The notes below the pieces were generated by a model. That model saw only the letters and a list, made by a program, of their open reading frames with translations. It was not told the DNA's origin and searched no databases. The position numbers were made by a program, and so were the translations under genes. From NCBI RefSeq assembly GCF_051014445.1, contig NC_135140.1:11302001-11366000 (forward strand): 64,000 bases of DNA, given 5' to 3'. Each line of letters starts with the position of its first letter. Within the stretch, counting starts at the first letter, position 1. Positions 1 to 11,875 of the stretch are shown here, piece after piece. The stretch is from Colletes latitarsis (lineage: Eukaryota > Arthropoda > Insecta > Hymenoptera > Colletidae).

Positions 1-650
1 TGCTAACATTGTTTTGGATGAGGGTTTTAGAAATACATTAAATACTTCGAGAGCTAAATGAATACTCTAAAATAACTAAAGAATGTTCTACATTGACCTC
101 ATTTTATCAGTCATTTGATATCCTCAAGTTACTCATTATGTCCAGTCCAAGAAAATTATAAATTGTCCTAGCTGGACTGTTGATATGCAACAGAAGAGGC
201 TGACATCTTTGGAAACTTTCAAATACTAACAGAAGTAGGTACTTTTAACATTGCTTGGGATGAGGTGTCTATCTCATATAGAGGGTTTTAGAAATATATT
301 AAATACTTCGAGAGCTAAATTAATACTCTAAAATAACTAAAGAATGTTCCACATTGACCTCATTTTATCAGTCCTTTGATATCCTCAAGTTACTCATTAC
401 TTCTTGTCCAAGAAAATTATAAATTGTCCTAGCTGGACTGTTGATATGCAACAGAAGAGGCTGACATCTTAGGAAACTTTCAAATGCTAACATTGCTGTG
501 GATGAGGGTTTTAGAAATACATTAAATACTTCTGGAACTAAAGAATATCTTATATCATCTTCCTCTAAATTATAAATTTTCCTAGTTGGCTGTTAACGTG
601 GGATCAGAAGAGGCAGCCATCTTTGATAATTTTCAACAGCTACCAGAACT
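1..650. repeat. Tandem repeat, ~223-261 bp unit, about 2.6 copies
   Basis: The landmark gagggttttagaaata recurs at 20, 281 and 504. Each is followed by the same block (ctaaag, then ctcattttatcagtc, then agctggactgttgatatgc). The first spacing is longer because of a ~38-bp insertion ending in a second gatgaggt word. The last copy is diverged and shortened. The array runs off the left edge, so its total size is unknown. No open frame persists across it. Confidence 0.9.
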
Positions 651-1953
651 ACTTTTAATATAGCAATTATTGCTTTGCGGAAAACTGACCTGTTCCCGTT
701 TAAAAATCGCGATTACAGTTACGCGGGAGATCCTGTACCCGTTTGAAAAAACTATAATTTGCCAAGCGTCGGTTTCGTTGTCGCGTTAATTTGCAAATTA
801 AACGCTTACGATGGTCCCCGGGGACATTCTGACGTGGAACCTGCCGCGCAAGTCGGACATTCTTGGATCGTTCGTAAAATCGTTATCAGTCGTTGACAAA
901 GTAAGCAGAGAGTTTACCGATTACCGTTGCCGTACGAATTCCATTTAGAAAAAAACGACGCTCCGAACGACCGACATTGAACCGTACGATAAAAGTTCGC
1001 GCTGCACCGACGTAGCCGATTTCTGGAAATTATGAATAATGCATACCGGCGTCGCTACTCGCGATTTGAATATTAAGGCAATACGGGAGAAATTCAGAGG
1101 CTGCAAATGCTCCTTGCGTAATGTGCATCCTTGTCGATCGCGAGATCGATTATTCAAAATTAATCGACTCGTTGGAAACACGAATTAACCAGACGTGGCA
1201 TTAAAGGACGTCGATTTAGTATTTCGAAACGAATGTGAATCCAGATACGTGGGGTTTATTAAATCAAATTATTAGGTCGTGCAATCGACGGTGATTTAAT
1301 ATTATTTTATTAACTTTTGGACAACTGGATAAATAAAAATAATTTTCACGAAAAACGAAGCCTCCCACGCAGTTTCGTTATTCTTGATTTTTACCTTAAT
1401 TTCAGCCTTAGAATCTGCTGGATTTAATTTGCACTGTGAATCTGGTTTTTATTTATTTTGTAATAAATACACTTGTAAATTTTTTGAACAAATAATTCGA
1501 CCAGTTTTATGGTAAAGAAGTATTTAACTTTTATTGTAAAAGATCCTAGAAAAAAATGGCATTTGTATATCGATTAAATAAATTTTATGTAAAATTGATA
1601 GTATTTAATATTCTTATTACACAACCTAATAGAATGTTCAACTTGCTGTTGAGAATTTATATTATCTATGGTATTTAGGGAGGTTTGATTGACAGAAAGG
1701 TTGGATCCTGGAACACGCAGGATAACGTCGAAGACCGATGGGGATCATAAAGGAGAAAAAGGAAGAGGAAAAGGGGGGACTTTATAGTAGCTTGCTACTG
1801 ACAGAATGTGGGTGGCGAATCATCGTCAGCCTTAGTGTCACATGTCATACTCTTCTACGTGTTTATTTATTCCACTGTAAAGAACAAAAACATGTTCATG
1901 TAAATGTGATAGATGAATTATAAGAATTATCATAGCCAGAAGATATATTTATG
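651..1953. other. Unique non-coding stretch, moderately GC-rich at 680-1200
   Basis: No gene is recognised. The 680-1200 part is richer in CpG than its surroundings and holds a palindrome, listed separately. The rest is AT-rich DNA with only short open frames on both strands. Confidence 0.5.
786..801. promoter_or_regulatory. 16-bp palindrome TTAATTTGCAAATTAA
   Basis: The 16 bases are a perfect palindrome. Allowing a one-base indel, the symmetry continues outward through gcg and cgc to about 23 bp. Back-to-back TTAAT and TTTGCAAA cores resemble homeodomain and POU-type half sites, but chance is possible in AT-rich DNA. A regulatory role is inference. Confidence 0.25.
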
Positions 1954-3208
1954 CAGGGTGTTCGGCCATCCCTGAGAAATATTTTAATGAGAGAAGCCAA
2001 AATAAGGCGAAAATCAATAATACCAATTTGTTGATGGAGCCTTCATTAAAAAGTTATTAACGTTTAAAGTTTCGACCGTACTGAATTTTTTTCTCGAAAA
2101 TGCGCAAGATTTCGAGGGTATGTCTATTCATCAAAAATTATTGTAATTGACCCCCGTAACCGAAAATAATTTTTCCAAAACGATTTGAAATTTTTTTTTT
2201 CCGTCGAAAAATTTCACACCTTCTCGAATTTTTTTCTCGAAACTGAATAGGATTTCGGGGGTATATGTAATGATAAAAAATGATTGTAATTGACCCTCAC
2301 AACCGAAAATAATTTTTCCAGAACGATTTGAAATTTTTTTTTTCGTCGAAAAATTTAGGCTCCTACCCCCTGTCGATTTTTCTTAAAAATTCGTTTTTCA
2401 TTTTTAGTAAGTTTGTTTGACGCCCTACAGAAAAGTTGTCTAATACTTTTTTATAGGTACCCATGAACTCTACTTCAGAAAAAAGTTTCATTGAAATATA
2501 TTCACTATTGTAGGAGTTATGGCTGTTTGAAAATTGGACCATTTTTATGGGGTTTTTCTCAGTTTGCGGTGTCAAGGACCAACTTTTTGAATATTTTTGT
2601 AATTTCTACATATTCTCCATCAAAATACGCGTAGTTTGCTTTTTTAAACGTTAAAATCGTCCAATCCGTTCAGGAGTTATGACGTTTTAAAGATTCGCAT
2701 GGAATTTCGGGGAACCATTTCTGGCCTCAAATTAGATTTTCGATAAGGAATTTTTTTCTCGAAACTGAGTAGGGTTTCGGGGGTATCTGTAATGATAAAA
2801 AATGATTGTAATTGACTCCTGCAACTAAAAATAATTTTTTTAGAACGATTCAAAATTTTTTAATTTTGTCGACAAAGTCCACTTATTGAATTTTTTTCTC
2901 GGAACTGGGTAGGATTTCGAGGATATATCTATTGATCAAAAATGATTGTAATTGACCCTCGAAACCGAAAATAATTTTTTTAGAACGATTTGAAAAATTT
3001 TTTTTTCGTCGAAAAATTTCATACCTATTCGAATTTTTTTCTCGAAAGTGAATAGGATTTCGGAGGTATGTCTATCCACCAAAAATGCTTATAATTGACC
3101 CCTGCAACAAAAAATAATTTTTCCAGAACGATTTGAAATTATTGAATTTAATTGTTAATAACTTTTTAACGAAGCCTCCATCAACAAATTAGTATTCTTG
3201 ATTTTCGT
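1954..3208 (+). mobile_element. CAGGGTG-ended Tc1/mariner-type non-autonomous element, copy A (3' end truncated)
   Basis: The left end is cagggtgttcggccatccctg. It is followed by the family's subterminal block (aaaat..aag..accaatttgttgatggag, then aaaaagttattaacg). The mirror-image block (gttaataactttttaacgaagcctcc) lies near 3150-3190. The last ~60 bp of the right terminus is missing. The interior holds five copies of a ~115-bp internal repeat, each beginning tttttctcg, at about 2089, 2229, 2751, 2891 and 3031. The base pair before the left end is TG rather than the expected TA. No transposase reading frame is present. Confidence 0.85.
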
Positions 3209-4252
3209 CAGTAATAAATAACATCAGAATTTGAAAAAAGGTGTCTGTGAAAATGGAAATAAATAAAAATTCAAATTGGGTCAGGTTTAAATTCTGTGAT
3301 GGAAAGAATATAAAGGTAATAAATTTCTACCAACAATTTATAATCACAAACTTTACTACAAACGTAAGCAAATCTGCTAATACGTTGTAAAAATTTTTCT
3401 CTACTTTTCAATTTGAATTAGAATCGTTCTAAAAGAAAACGTGCAGTTTGAATCCAAAAAAAAAATATAAGATTCTTTGCGTGTTACTCGGGAGTAAAAA
3501 GTTAGAGTTTCGAATATAAAATAAAGTAATTCGCGAAATAAACGAATCGAAATTTCACTGTACGAATAAACCACAATTTTTATTCCGTTTCGATAAAATT
3601 TGGCCGGTTTCTGGTCCAACGGAACCGTGAATGAAATTTAATCGCGGTATAATTATCCGTCAGCTTTCCCGCGAGCCTGTTTCTTGTTCCTCCGAAGGAC
3701 ACACCGACGTGTAAATTAAATTTTATTGGCTACTAACGCTGCTCCCAGCGGTGATACATTAGTGAAAGTTGATCAAACTACACTACGGTCGTGTATTTTG
3801 AAACAACAGAGTTTCGGAGACGCCTCGAACAATAAATCAGGGCATCTTCGTCGCTGCGCCCGAGCCTCTTGAGAAACGTGCTTTGCTCTAACATTTTTAG
3901 AACACCGGGGACACGCTCGTGTAGGTACGTTGGAGAACGAAAGTATTCGTATAAGAAAAATGCCGATGTAACACACGAGGTACTAGAAAAAAAGAGTTAG
4001 AATTCAGACGACGACGTACGAACTGTGATTCGGAGTTCTAGAATAACGTAATGTTTCCCGACGAATCCAGATGTAATACATTCCGACGATTTTAAGAAAG
4101 TGTCACACGCACACCGAGGTACTAAACTAAATATGGAGGAGGAAGTTTTACGACAAAAGAATGTATGGAAACATCCCTTAACAATTATATTGGAATACTT
4201 ATTAATACATTCACTGCAACATCACTTGTACATATGTATATGGGTGATGAGA
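3209..4252. other. Unique non-coding stretch
   Basis: AT-rich, with a slightly GC-richer patch at 3600-4000. Nothing beyond short, Arg/Ser-rich chance open frames is seen. Confidence 0.5.
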
Positions 4253-4594
4253 TTTTTCACTAAGGTGGTAAAGAAAAATTAATTTTTAAGAATTTTAATG
4301 TGTAAGGAAATGAAACTTGCGAATCATTAATATCGATACATTCAAAATTTCGAAAATCCTTTTGTTTCATTTTTCACTAAGGAGTTAAAGAAAAATTAAT
4401 TTTTAAGAATTTTAATGTCTAACGAGTTTAAATATAGGAATCATTAATATCGATACATTCAAAATTTCGAAAATCCTTTTGTTTCATTTTTCACTAAGGA
4501 GCTAAAGAAAAATTAATTTTTAAGAATTTTAATGTCTAACGAATTTAAATTTACGAATCATTAATATTGATACATTCAAAATTTCGAAAATCCT
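4253..4594. repeat. Tandem repeat, 117-bp unit, three copies
   Basis: The word tttttcactaagg starts at 4253, 4370 and 4487, an exact 117-bp period. Each unit also contains aaagaaaaattaatttttaag and gatacattcaaaatttcg. The third unit decays at the right edge. Confidence 0.93.
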
Positions 4595-4784
4595 TTGATA
4601 CGATAAGTTTCAATTTTTTTCAAGTTACGAATTTTATTCGCGTAAATTTGAGAACGTCTTTCATTCGCTTACAATAAAATTTCTAGTATCCAGCATACTC
4701 GGGGCTGGAGCAATGCTGAACAATCAAATACGCCGGATAATTTGACTATACGTAACTTTACGAAACTTTTCATTTTAGACGAAA

Positions 4785-6440
4785 TATTTTGGCACCTGTT
4801 GATTTTTCTTAAAAATTCGTTTTTGATTTTTAATCAATTTATTTGACCCGCCATGGATATGTTGTCTAATACTCTTTTGTAGGTATCCATGAGATCTACT
4901 TCAGAAATAAATTTCATTGAAGTATGTTCACTATTGTAAGAGTTATGGTCATTTGAAAATTGAACCACTTTTATGGGGTTTTTCTCATTTTAAGGTATCA
5001 AGGACTAATTTTTCAAACATTCTTGGAATTTTTATATATTCTACAGTAAAATACGCGTCATTTGCACTTTGGAACATTAAAATCCTTTGATCTGTTTGGG
5101 AGTTATGATTTTTTAAATAAACGTATGAAATTTCGTGGAAACATTTCTGGCCCCAGAGTATATTTTCGATAAAGAATTTTTTTTCTCGAAAGTGGGTAGG
5201 ATTTCGGGGGTATATCTATTCATCAAAAATTATTGTAAGTGACCCCTCTAGCTAAAAATAATTTTTTTAGAACGATTTGAAATTTTTTGTTTTCGTCGAA
5301 AAATTTCAGTAGCTACCCCCTGTCAATTTTTCTTAAAAATTCGTTTTTCATTTTTAGTACTTTTGTTTGACGCCCTACAGAAAAGTTGTCTAATACTTTT
5401 TTATAGGTACCCATGAGCTCTACTTCAGAAAAAAGTTTCATTGAAATATATTCACTATTGTAGGAGTTATGGCTGTTTGAAAATTGGACCATTTTTATGG
5501 GGTTTTTCTCATTTTGCGATCTCAAGAATCAACTTTTCGAATATTTTTGCAATTTCTACATATTCTTCACTAAAATACGCGTAGTTTGCTTTTTTAAACA
5601 TTAAAATTGTCCAATCCGTTCAGGAGTTATGACATTTCAAAGATTCGCATGAAAGTTTGAGGTAGCATTTCTGACAAGAAATTATATTTTCGGTAAAGAA
5701 TTTTTTTCTCGAAAGTGCGTAGAAATTCGAAGGTATGTATATTGACCAAAAATGATTGTAATTGCCCCGTGCAACTAAAAATAATTTTTCTAGAACGATT
5801 TGAAATTTTTTAATTTCTTCGAAAAATTTCTCCACCTATTCGAATTTTTTTCTCGAAAATGCGTAGAATTTCGAGGGTATGTCTATTGACCAAAAATGAT
5901 TGTAATTAACCCCGCCAATCAAAGATAATTTTTTCAGAACGATTTACAATTTTTTAATTTCGCCGAAAAATTTCAGCACCTACCCCCTGTCGATTTTTCA
6001 TAAAAATTAGTTTTTCATATTTAATAAATTTGTTTGACGCCCTACAGAAAAGTTGTCTAATACCTTTGTGTAGGTATCCACGAGCTCTACTTCACAAATA
6101 AATTTCAATGGAATACATTCACTATTGTAGGAGTTATAGTCGTTTGAAAACTGCACCCTTTTTATGGGGTTTTTCTTACTTTACGGGGTTAAGGAACAAC
6201 TTCTCGAACAATCTCAGAATTTATAAAGATTCTGCACTAAAATACGAGTCGTTTGCGCTCTGAAACATTAAAATCCTTCGACCCGTTCGGAAATTATGAT
6301 TTTTCAAAGATATCATGAAATTTCGAGAAATTATATTTTCGGTCATGAATTTTTTTCTCAAAAGTGCGTAGGATTTCCTGGGCATGTCTATTCACCAAAA
6401 ATGATTGTTATCGATCCCCGCAACGAAAAAGAAATTTTTC
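4785..6440 (+). mobile_element. CAGGGTG element, copy B: internally amplified core without termini
   Basis: The segment is made only of interior sequence of the CAGGGTG family. The core block (tttttcttaaaaattcg followed by tttgac.ccctacag) occurs three times, at about 4800, 5320 and 5980. The tttttctcgaaa sub-repeat occurs at about 5179, 5701, 5847 and 6350. Neither terminal inverted repeat is present. This is either a deleted element or an array grown from an element's interior. Confidence 0.85.
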
Positions 6441-6566
6441 AGAATGTGACTTCTTTGTTTGTGTGAAATATAATCCGTAACATTTCTCGATGGATATTCG
6501 ATAATATTCGATACATTGTTTTTTACAAAAATTCTTCGATTCTCAACGATGAATTTCGAGACTTAC

Positions 6567-6730
6567 GGGGAACTTAGGGGATTTTCTGCCTCCATTGTGC
6601 GGACAGTGAGGGCTCCAGACGCGATTGAGACACATTTCGACTTTATAATCCTCACTTCCGAGAAGCGCGTACTCGTGTAAAACGATGGATAACCCTTGAC
6701 GGTAGGACGATGGGTGCCGCATAAAAAATG
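6567..6730 (-). CDS. Candidate 164-nt exon of an unidentified minus-strand gene
   Basis: On the minus strand a very long pyrimidine-rich run (6900 down to 6733) ends in ctctaaattcag, an excellent 3' splice site. The segment ends in ttcccc then GTAAGT, a consensus donor. Two frames are open throughout. With two bases taken from the previous exon it encodes 54 residues, including VEMCLNRVWSPHCPHNGG. In phase 0 it reads HFLCGTHRPTVKG and contains an ATG at 6595 in good context (cacaATGG) giving MEAENPLSSP. It may therefore be an internal exon or the exon carrying the start codon. The next exon would lie to the left, possibly outside the window. I do not recognise the protein. The splice signals are seen; coding status is inference. 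Confidence 0.4.
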
Positions 6731-8282
6731 CTGAATTTAGAGCAGGTAGATAAGACGAAGAAGAGGGGTACAAAAATAAAAAGGGACATAAATAGAGTAA
6801 GAGGACGAGAGTGAAGCCAGAAAAGATACGGTGGGGGGAGGGGGAGGCGAGGGATCTTAGGTAGCGTGTTGCTGTAAAAGAACGAAGAAAAAGAAGGTAC
6901 GATTAAGAATGTTTGATTAGCGGTTCGGAAACCGAATATCGAGTATCATAATTTACATATCTGCCTTCCAACGTTGAGCATTAATCAGAAAAAACGTCCG
7001 TTTGCTCCGTATTTTCTACGTCATTCGTTACAAAAAATTAAATTTTGAAAACTGTACATCTACTATTTAAGAGGCATTAGAAGAAAGAAATTTTAATAGT
7101 TAACAACGAGCGACAAAATAATGCATTATCATTTAGATTAATAAATTACCGACACTGAATTTATTCGATTCCCAGTAAAACAAGACACGAATCTCCGTTT
7201 AAAGTTCGTAATTTGTTTTTCAGAAACTAATTCGTTGTATTACAAAAGAACGCTGAAATTTTCAGTTCGTTAAACCGTACGTCGATACATATCAATCAGT
7301 CGAGGAAATTAAACAAACCGCCACGACACAACGACCAAATAATGTTGCGATAAATATGCAAACTTCGTTTGTCGAATACGTTTCCTCGACTTTGAATAAC
7401 TCCACTCGCTCAACCGACATACACGTAAATATTTGCATACATATTTATAAATATAACATATGTACAATCCAATTGTACAACGTCGCGAAACGCATTCTTA
7501 TCGTTCCGTTCGACATGTTTTCTTCCAATTATTACAATTTCTACCGATTATGGCCTCACACTTTACTTCTGCAATGTTCTCGTAAACGATACCAGCTTTA
7601 TCTAGTTGTATAATATTTGTTAACACGCAGTGGCTAATAGAACAAATTAGTATATCGTTTAATACACTTATTTTTACAACGGGGTTTGGAATCGCTGGTT
7701 TCGAAGCAACGTCAAAGGTCTCTGAGAGACCACCGACATTGTTCGGATCTATGGCGATCGTCCCCCCACTTTCAATGTCCCTCGAAACGAGAAAGAGTTT
7801 CTCGAGCAACGGACGCATTCTTCGAAAGTCAAAAAATCGGGGAAGAGTTAAAAGTGTCGGATAAGACGCGGACTGGTAAAGGCGGAAACGCGGGGCAGGG
7901 GAGGGACGGAGGGAGAAAACAAGGAGATACGTTAGGAGCGGTGGTTGCAGCGCCCGCAGAAGGACGAGGAAAAGAAAACGGCGCCGTGGACTGTGTCGAG
8001 GATGTCTGGTTGGCAGTTCAGAGGCGCCGACCCGGTGTCCCACGGCGTTCGTTTGGTATTTCATTAACACCTCCGCTAATTATTTCCCTTTTTTTGTGTG
8101 ACCCGGGCCGGTTTCGTAGCTGGATCGGGAATGCACCTTACAAGTTGCGAGTCCGGGGTCCGGGTACCTCGAGCCGAGGCTCGATGTAAAATGCGTCCGT
8201 GGAATATCATTTATAAACGCACGCATCGCGGCTCGTGTACTCTTGGATTCTTCATTTTCTCGTCTAACGAGTACCGTCCTCG
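6731..8282. other. Pyrimidine-rich intron tail (minus strand) and a GC-rich block at 7680-8230
   Basis: 6733-6900 is the purine-rich plus-strand complement of the polypyrimidine tract upstream of the 6567-6730 exon candidate. It includes ggtggggggagggggaggcg. 7680-8230 is GC- and CpG-rich and open on both strands (minus 7498-8070, plus 7686-8189). Neither translation resembles a known family and neither has a convincing pair of splice sites. It is better viewed as a promoter-like or conserved non-coding block. The part between (6900-7680) is AT-rich with nothing recognisable. Confidence 0.4.
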
Positions 8283-10830
8283 TATGGGGTCATTGTTAAA
8301 ACATTACATCCGGCGGAACACTTGGTGGGGACATTTTTTTATTTCGAGTTCAATCCAAAGTCATTTTAGAAGAGATGTACCATTTTGTTTATCCTTATTG
8401 ATGGGACCATTCCTAAAATGTTACGTCTGTGTAACAGATATGTTTGGCCATTTTTTTATTTCAATTCCAATCTATAGTCATTTTAGAAGAGATGTACCAC
8501 TTTGTTTACTGGCAATTGGAGACATCAAAACGTTCGTAGATCGAATATTATCCTCATCTTTTAGGCCATTGTTAAAATAGTACATTCTGTGGAACTCTTG
8601 GTGTGGCCATTGTTTTATTACAATTCCAATTCAAAGTCATTTTAGAAGTGATGCACCATTTTGTTTACTGACAATGAAAGACGTTGAAACGTTCGTATAT
8701 TCGAGTACCATCCTCATCTTTTAGGCCATTGTTAAAATAGTACACCCTATGAAACTCTTGACGTAGCCAATTCAAAGTCATTTTAGAAGAGATGTACCAT
8801 TTTGTTTAGTCACAATTGGAGACATCGAAACATTTGTGTATTCGAGTACCATACTATCGTTTGGATCATTGTTAAAATAGTACATTCCATACAACTCTCA
8901 ATGTGGCCATTATTTTATTTCAAGTTCAATCAAAAGTTATTTTAGAAGTGTTGCACCATTTTGTTTATCCTCATTGATGGGACCATTTCTAAAATGTTAC
9001 ATCTGGTGAAGCCATAGTTTGGCCATTTTTTTATTTCAATTCCAATCCAAATACATTTTAGAAGAGATGTAACATTTTATTTACTGGCAATTGGGAACGT
9101 CAAAACGTTCGTAAATCGAATATTATCCTCATCTTTCAGGCCATTGTTAAAATAGTATATCCTGTGGAACTCTTGGTGTGGCCATTTTTTTATTTCAAGT
9201 TCAATCCAAAGACATTTTAGAAGAGATGTACCATTTTGTTTAGTTACAATTGGAAACATCGAAACATTTGTGTATTCGAGTACCATATTATCGTTTGGAT
9301 CATTGTTAAAATAGTACATTCCATACAACTCTCAATGTGGCCATTATTTTATTTCAAGTTCAATCAAAAGTCATTTTAGAAGCGATGCACCATTTTGTTT
9401 ATCCTTATTGATGGGACCATTCCTAAAATGTTACATCTGTGTAACAGATATGTTTGGCCATTTTTTTATTTCAATTCCAATCCAAAGTCATTTTAGAACA
9501 AATGTACCATTTTATTTACTGGCAATTGGAGACGTCAAAACGTTCGTAGATCGAATATTATCCTCATCTTTTAGGCCATTGTTAAAATAGTACATCCTGT
9601 GGAACTCTTGGTGTGGCCATTGTTTTATTTCAATTTCAATTCAAAGTCATTTTAGAAGAGATGTACCATTTTATTTACTGGCAATAAGAGACGTTGAAAC
9701 TTTGTATATTCGAGTACCAACCTCATTGATTGGGTCATTATTAAAATGTTACACCCGGTGGAACCCTTGATTTGGCCATTTTTTTATTTTAATTCCAATC
9801 CAAAGTCATTTTAGAACAGATGTACCATTTTGTTTACTGGCAATTGGAGACATCGAAACGTTTGTGTATTCGAGTACCATCCTATCGTTTGGATCATTGT
9901 TGAAATAGTACATTCCATACAACTCTCGATGTGGCCATTGTTTTATTTCAATTTCAATCCAAAGTCATTTTAGAAGTGATGCACCATTTTGTTTACTGAC
10001 AATGAAAGACGTTGAAACGTTCGTAGACCGAATACCATCCTCATCTTTTAGGCCATTGTTAAAATAGTACATCCTATGAAACTCTTGATGTGACCATTTT
10101 ATTACAATTCCAATCCAAAGTCATTTTAGAAGAGATGTACCATTTGATTTACTGGCAATGAGAGACGTTGAAACGTTCGTATAATCAAATACCATCCTCA
10201 TCTTTTAGGCCATTGTTAAAATAGTACATCCTATGAAACTCTTGATGTGGCCATTGTTTTATTTTAATTTCAATCCAAAGACATTTTAGAAGAGATGTAC
10301 CATTTTGTTTACTCGCAATTGGAGACATCGAAACATTTGTGTATTCGAGTACCATACTATCGTTTGGATCATTGTTGAAATAGTACATTCCATACAACTT
10401 TCGATGTGGCCATTGTTTTATTTCAATTCCAATTCAAAGTCATTTTAGAAGTGATGTACCATTTTATTTACTGGCAATGAGAGACGTTGAAACGTTCGTA
10501 TATTCAAATACCATCCTCATCTTTTAGGCCATTGTTAAAATAGTACATCCTATGAAACTCTTGATGTGACCATTATTTTATTTCAATTCCAATTCAAAGT
10601 CATTTTAGAAAAGATGTACCATTTTATTTAGTGACAATAAGAGACGTTGAAACTTCGTATATTCGAGTACCAACCTCATTGATTAGGTCATTATTAAAAT
10701 AGTACATCCTATAAAACTCTTGATGTGACCATTATTTTATTCCAATTTCAATTCAAAGTCATTTTAGAAGAAATACACCATTTTATGTACTGGCAATAAG
10801 AGACGTTGAAACTTCATATATTCCGATCAA
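8283..10830. repeat. Tandem array of 17 units in two length classes, ~117 and ~159 bp
   Basis: The anchor cattttagaa starts near 8362, 8479, 8638, 8779, 8938, 9054, 9214, 9372, 9489, 9648, 9807, 9966, 10122, 10282, 10441, 10601 and 10760. Spacings are 116-117 or 156-160, with one of 141. Short units carry tgatgggaccattcctaaaatg. Long units carry a ggagacatcgaaacgtt segment plus taggccattgttaaaatag. Short units occur three times in the left half and never in the right. Divergence between units is substantial, so the array is not recent. Short open frames inside it (for example at 9077-9328) are by-products. Confidence 0.95.
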
Positions 10831-11875
10831 ACCGAAAGTTTGCTTTCTAAATCGAAGATTTTGTAAAAAGATTGCAATATTTTCACACACCGAAATAATA
10901 ATCTCTGCATTTCAGATTTGTCTGTATCTCGAGACACGAGTGAAATATTTAAGAAAATTAAGTTACAAGCGACCCGAGAAATATCGAAGCGAGAGAGCGG
11001 TCCGAAACCTAACCTCAAACGCGTTGCGTAGCCGTCAGGAGAGATATCAATGCAGAAATCATCTTGCAAACAGAGATATGGTAATTAGAAGCAGTTTAAA
11101 ATGTATGAACAAATTTCACTGCGATGGGACAGGTGTACCGATGATATCCCACGATGAGAGTTAATTGGGATGACACGAAATGATACTGGCAAGTTACATA
11201 GTTCCACTTCTGGCTACGAGCGTGTTTCAACGTGTGAATCATGATTTTTTTTTTTATTACGATAACTTGTGCTGCAAGCTACATCTTTAATTGCTTTATC
11301 ACGCGCGTGGATCGACCATTTCATCCGGAAGTAGGGTTTTGTACTAAACCTTGTGTGTATTTCATTGTTGCATTTAGTAATTTTATATCAGATACGTTTC
11401 GAACCAAATGTCCGGCGTCATTGAATTTATTTAATTTATCATTTATGTAAAAACAGTTTACTCAACTCTTCAGGTTGATAATTTTCTCAAAAATGTTAAA
11501 TGGAACAATAATGTTTATAAAAGTTAGCAATTATTTCAAATCTCCTCGATTCTCCATTCAGGTGCTATCATAAGCCAAATTCACCTGAGAAAAGTACCGT
11601 TAAATTTCAATGGCACTCTCCTTCTTCCAGAATTAAAGGTTCAAGTCGCTGAGAAATTAGCTACCGCAGTTTTTCACTCTACAGTCAACTTCTTAATAAA
11701 AGCAGACATCGTTCCAAGAGAATTTCTTAGCAAAGGAAATTAACGTCTGAACGAGGTGGCTTGAGGCTGGTCGAACGGAGTTTCAAGCAAGCTTAAACTT
11801 CAACTTCGGCAAAAGAATCAGTAGTATTACTGAACATTTTCAAGCAAGACATTCGAGCACATTCGCTCTTAAATG
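10831..11875. other. Unique non-coding stretch
   Basis: Nothing recognisable. A slightly GC-richer patch at 10960-11060 has short open frames on both strands and no splice context. The sequence is otherwise AT-rich. Confidence 0.45.

Noticed and set aside
7498..8189. 190-codon minus and 167-codon plus open frames over the same GC-rich block
   Set aside because: They contradict each other, lack good splice pairs and match no known family.
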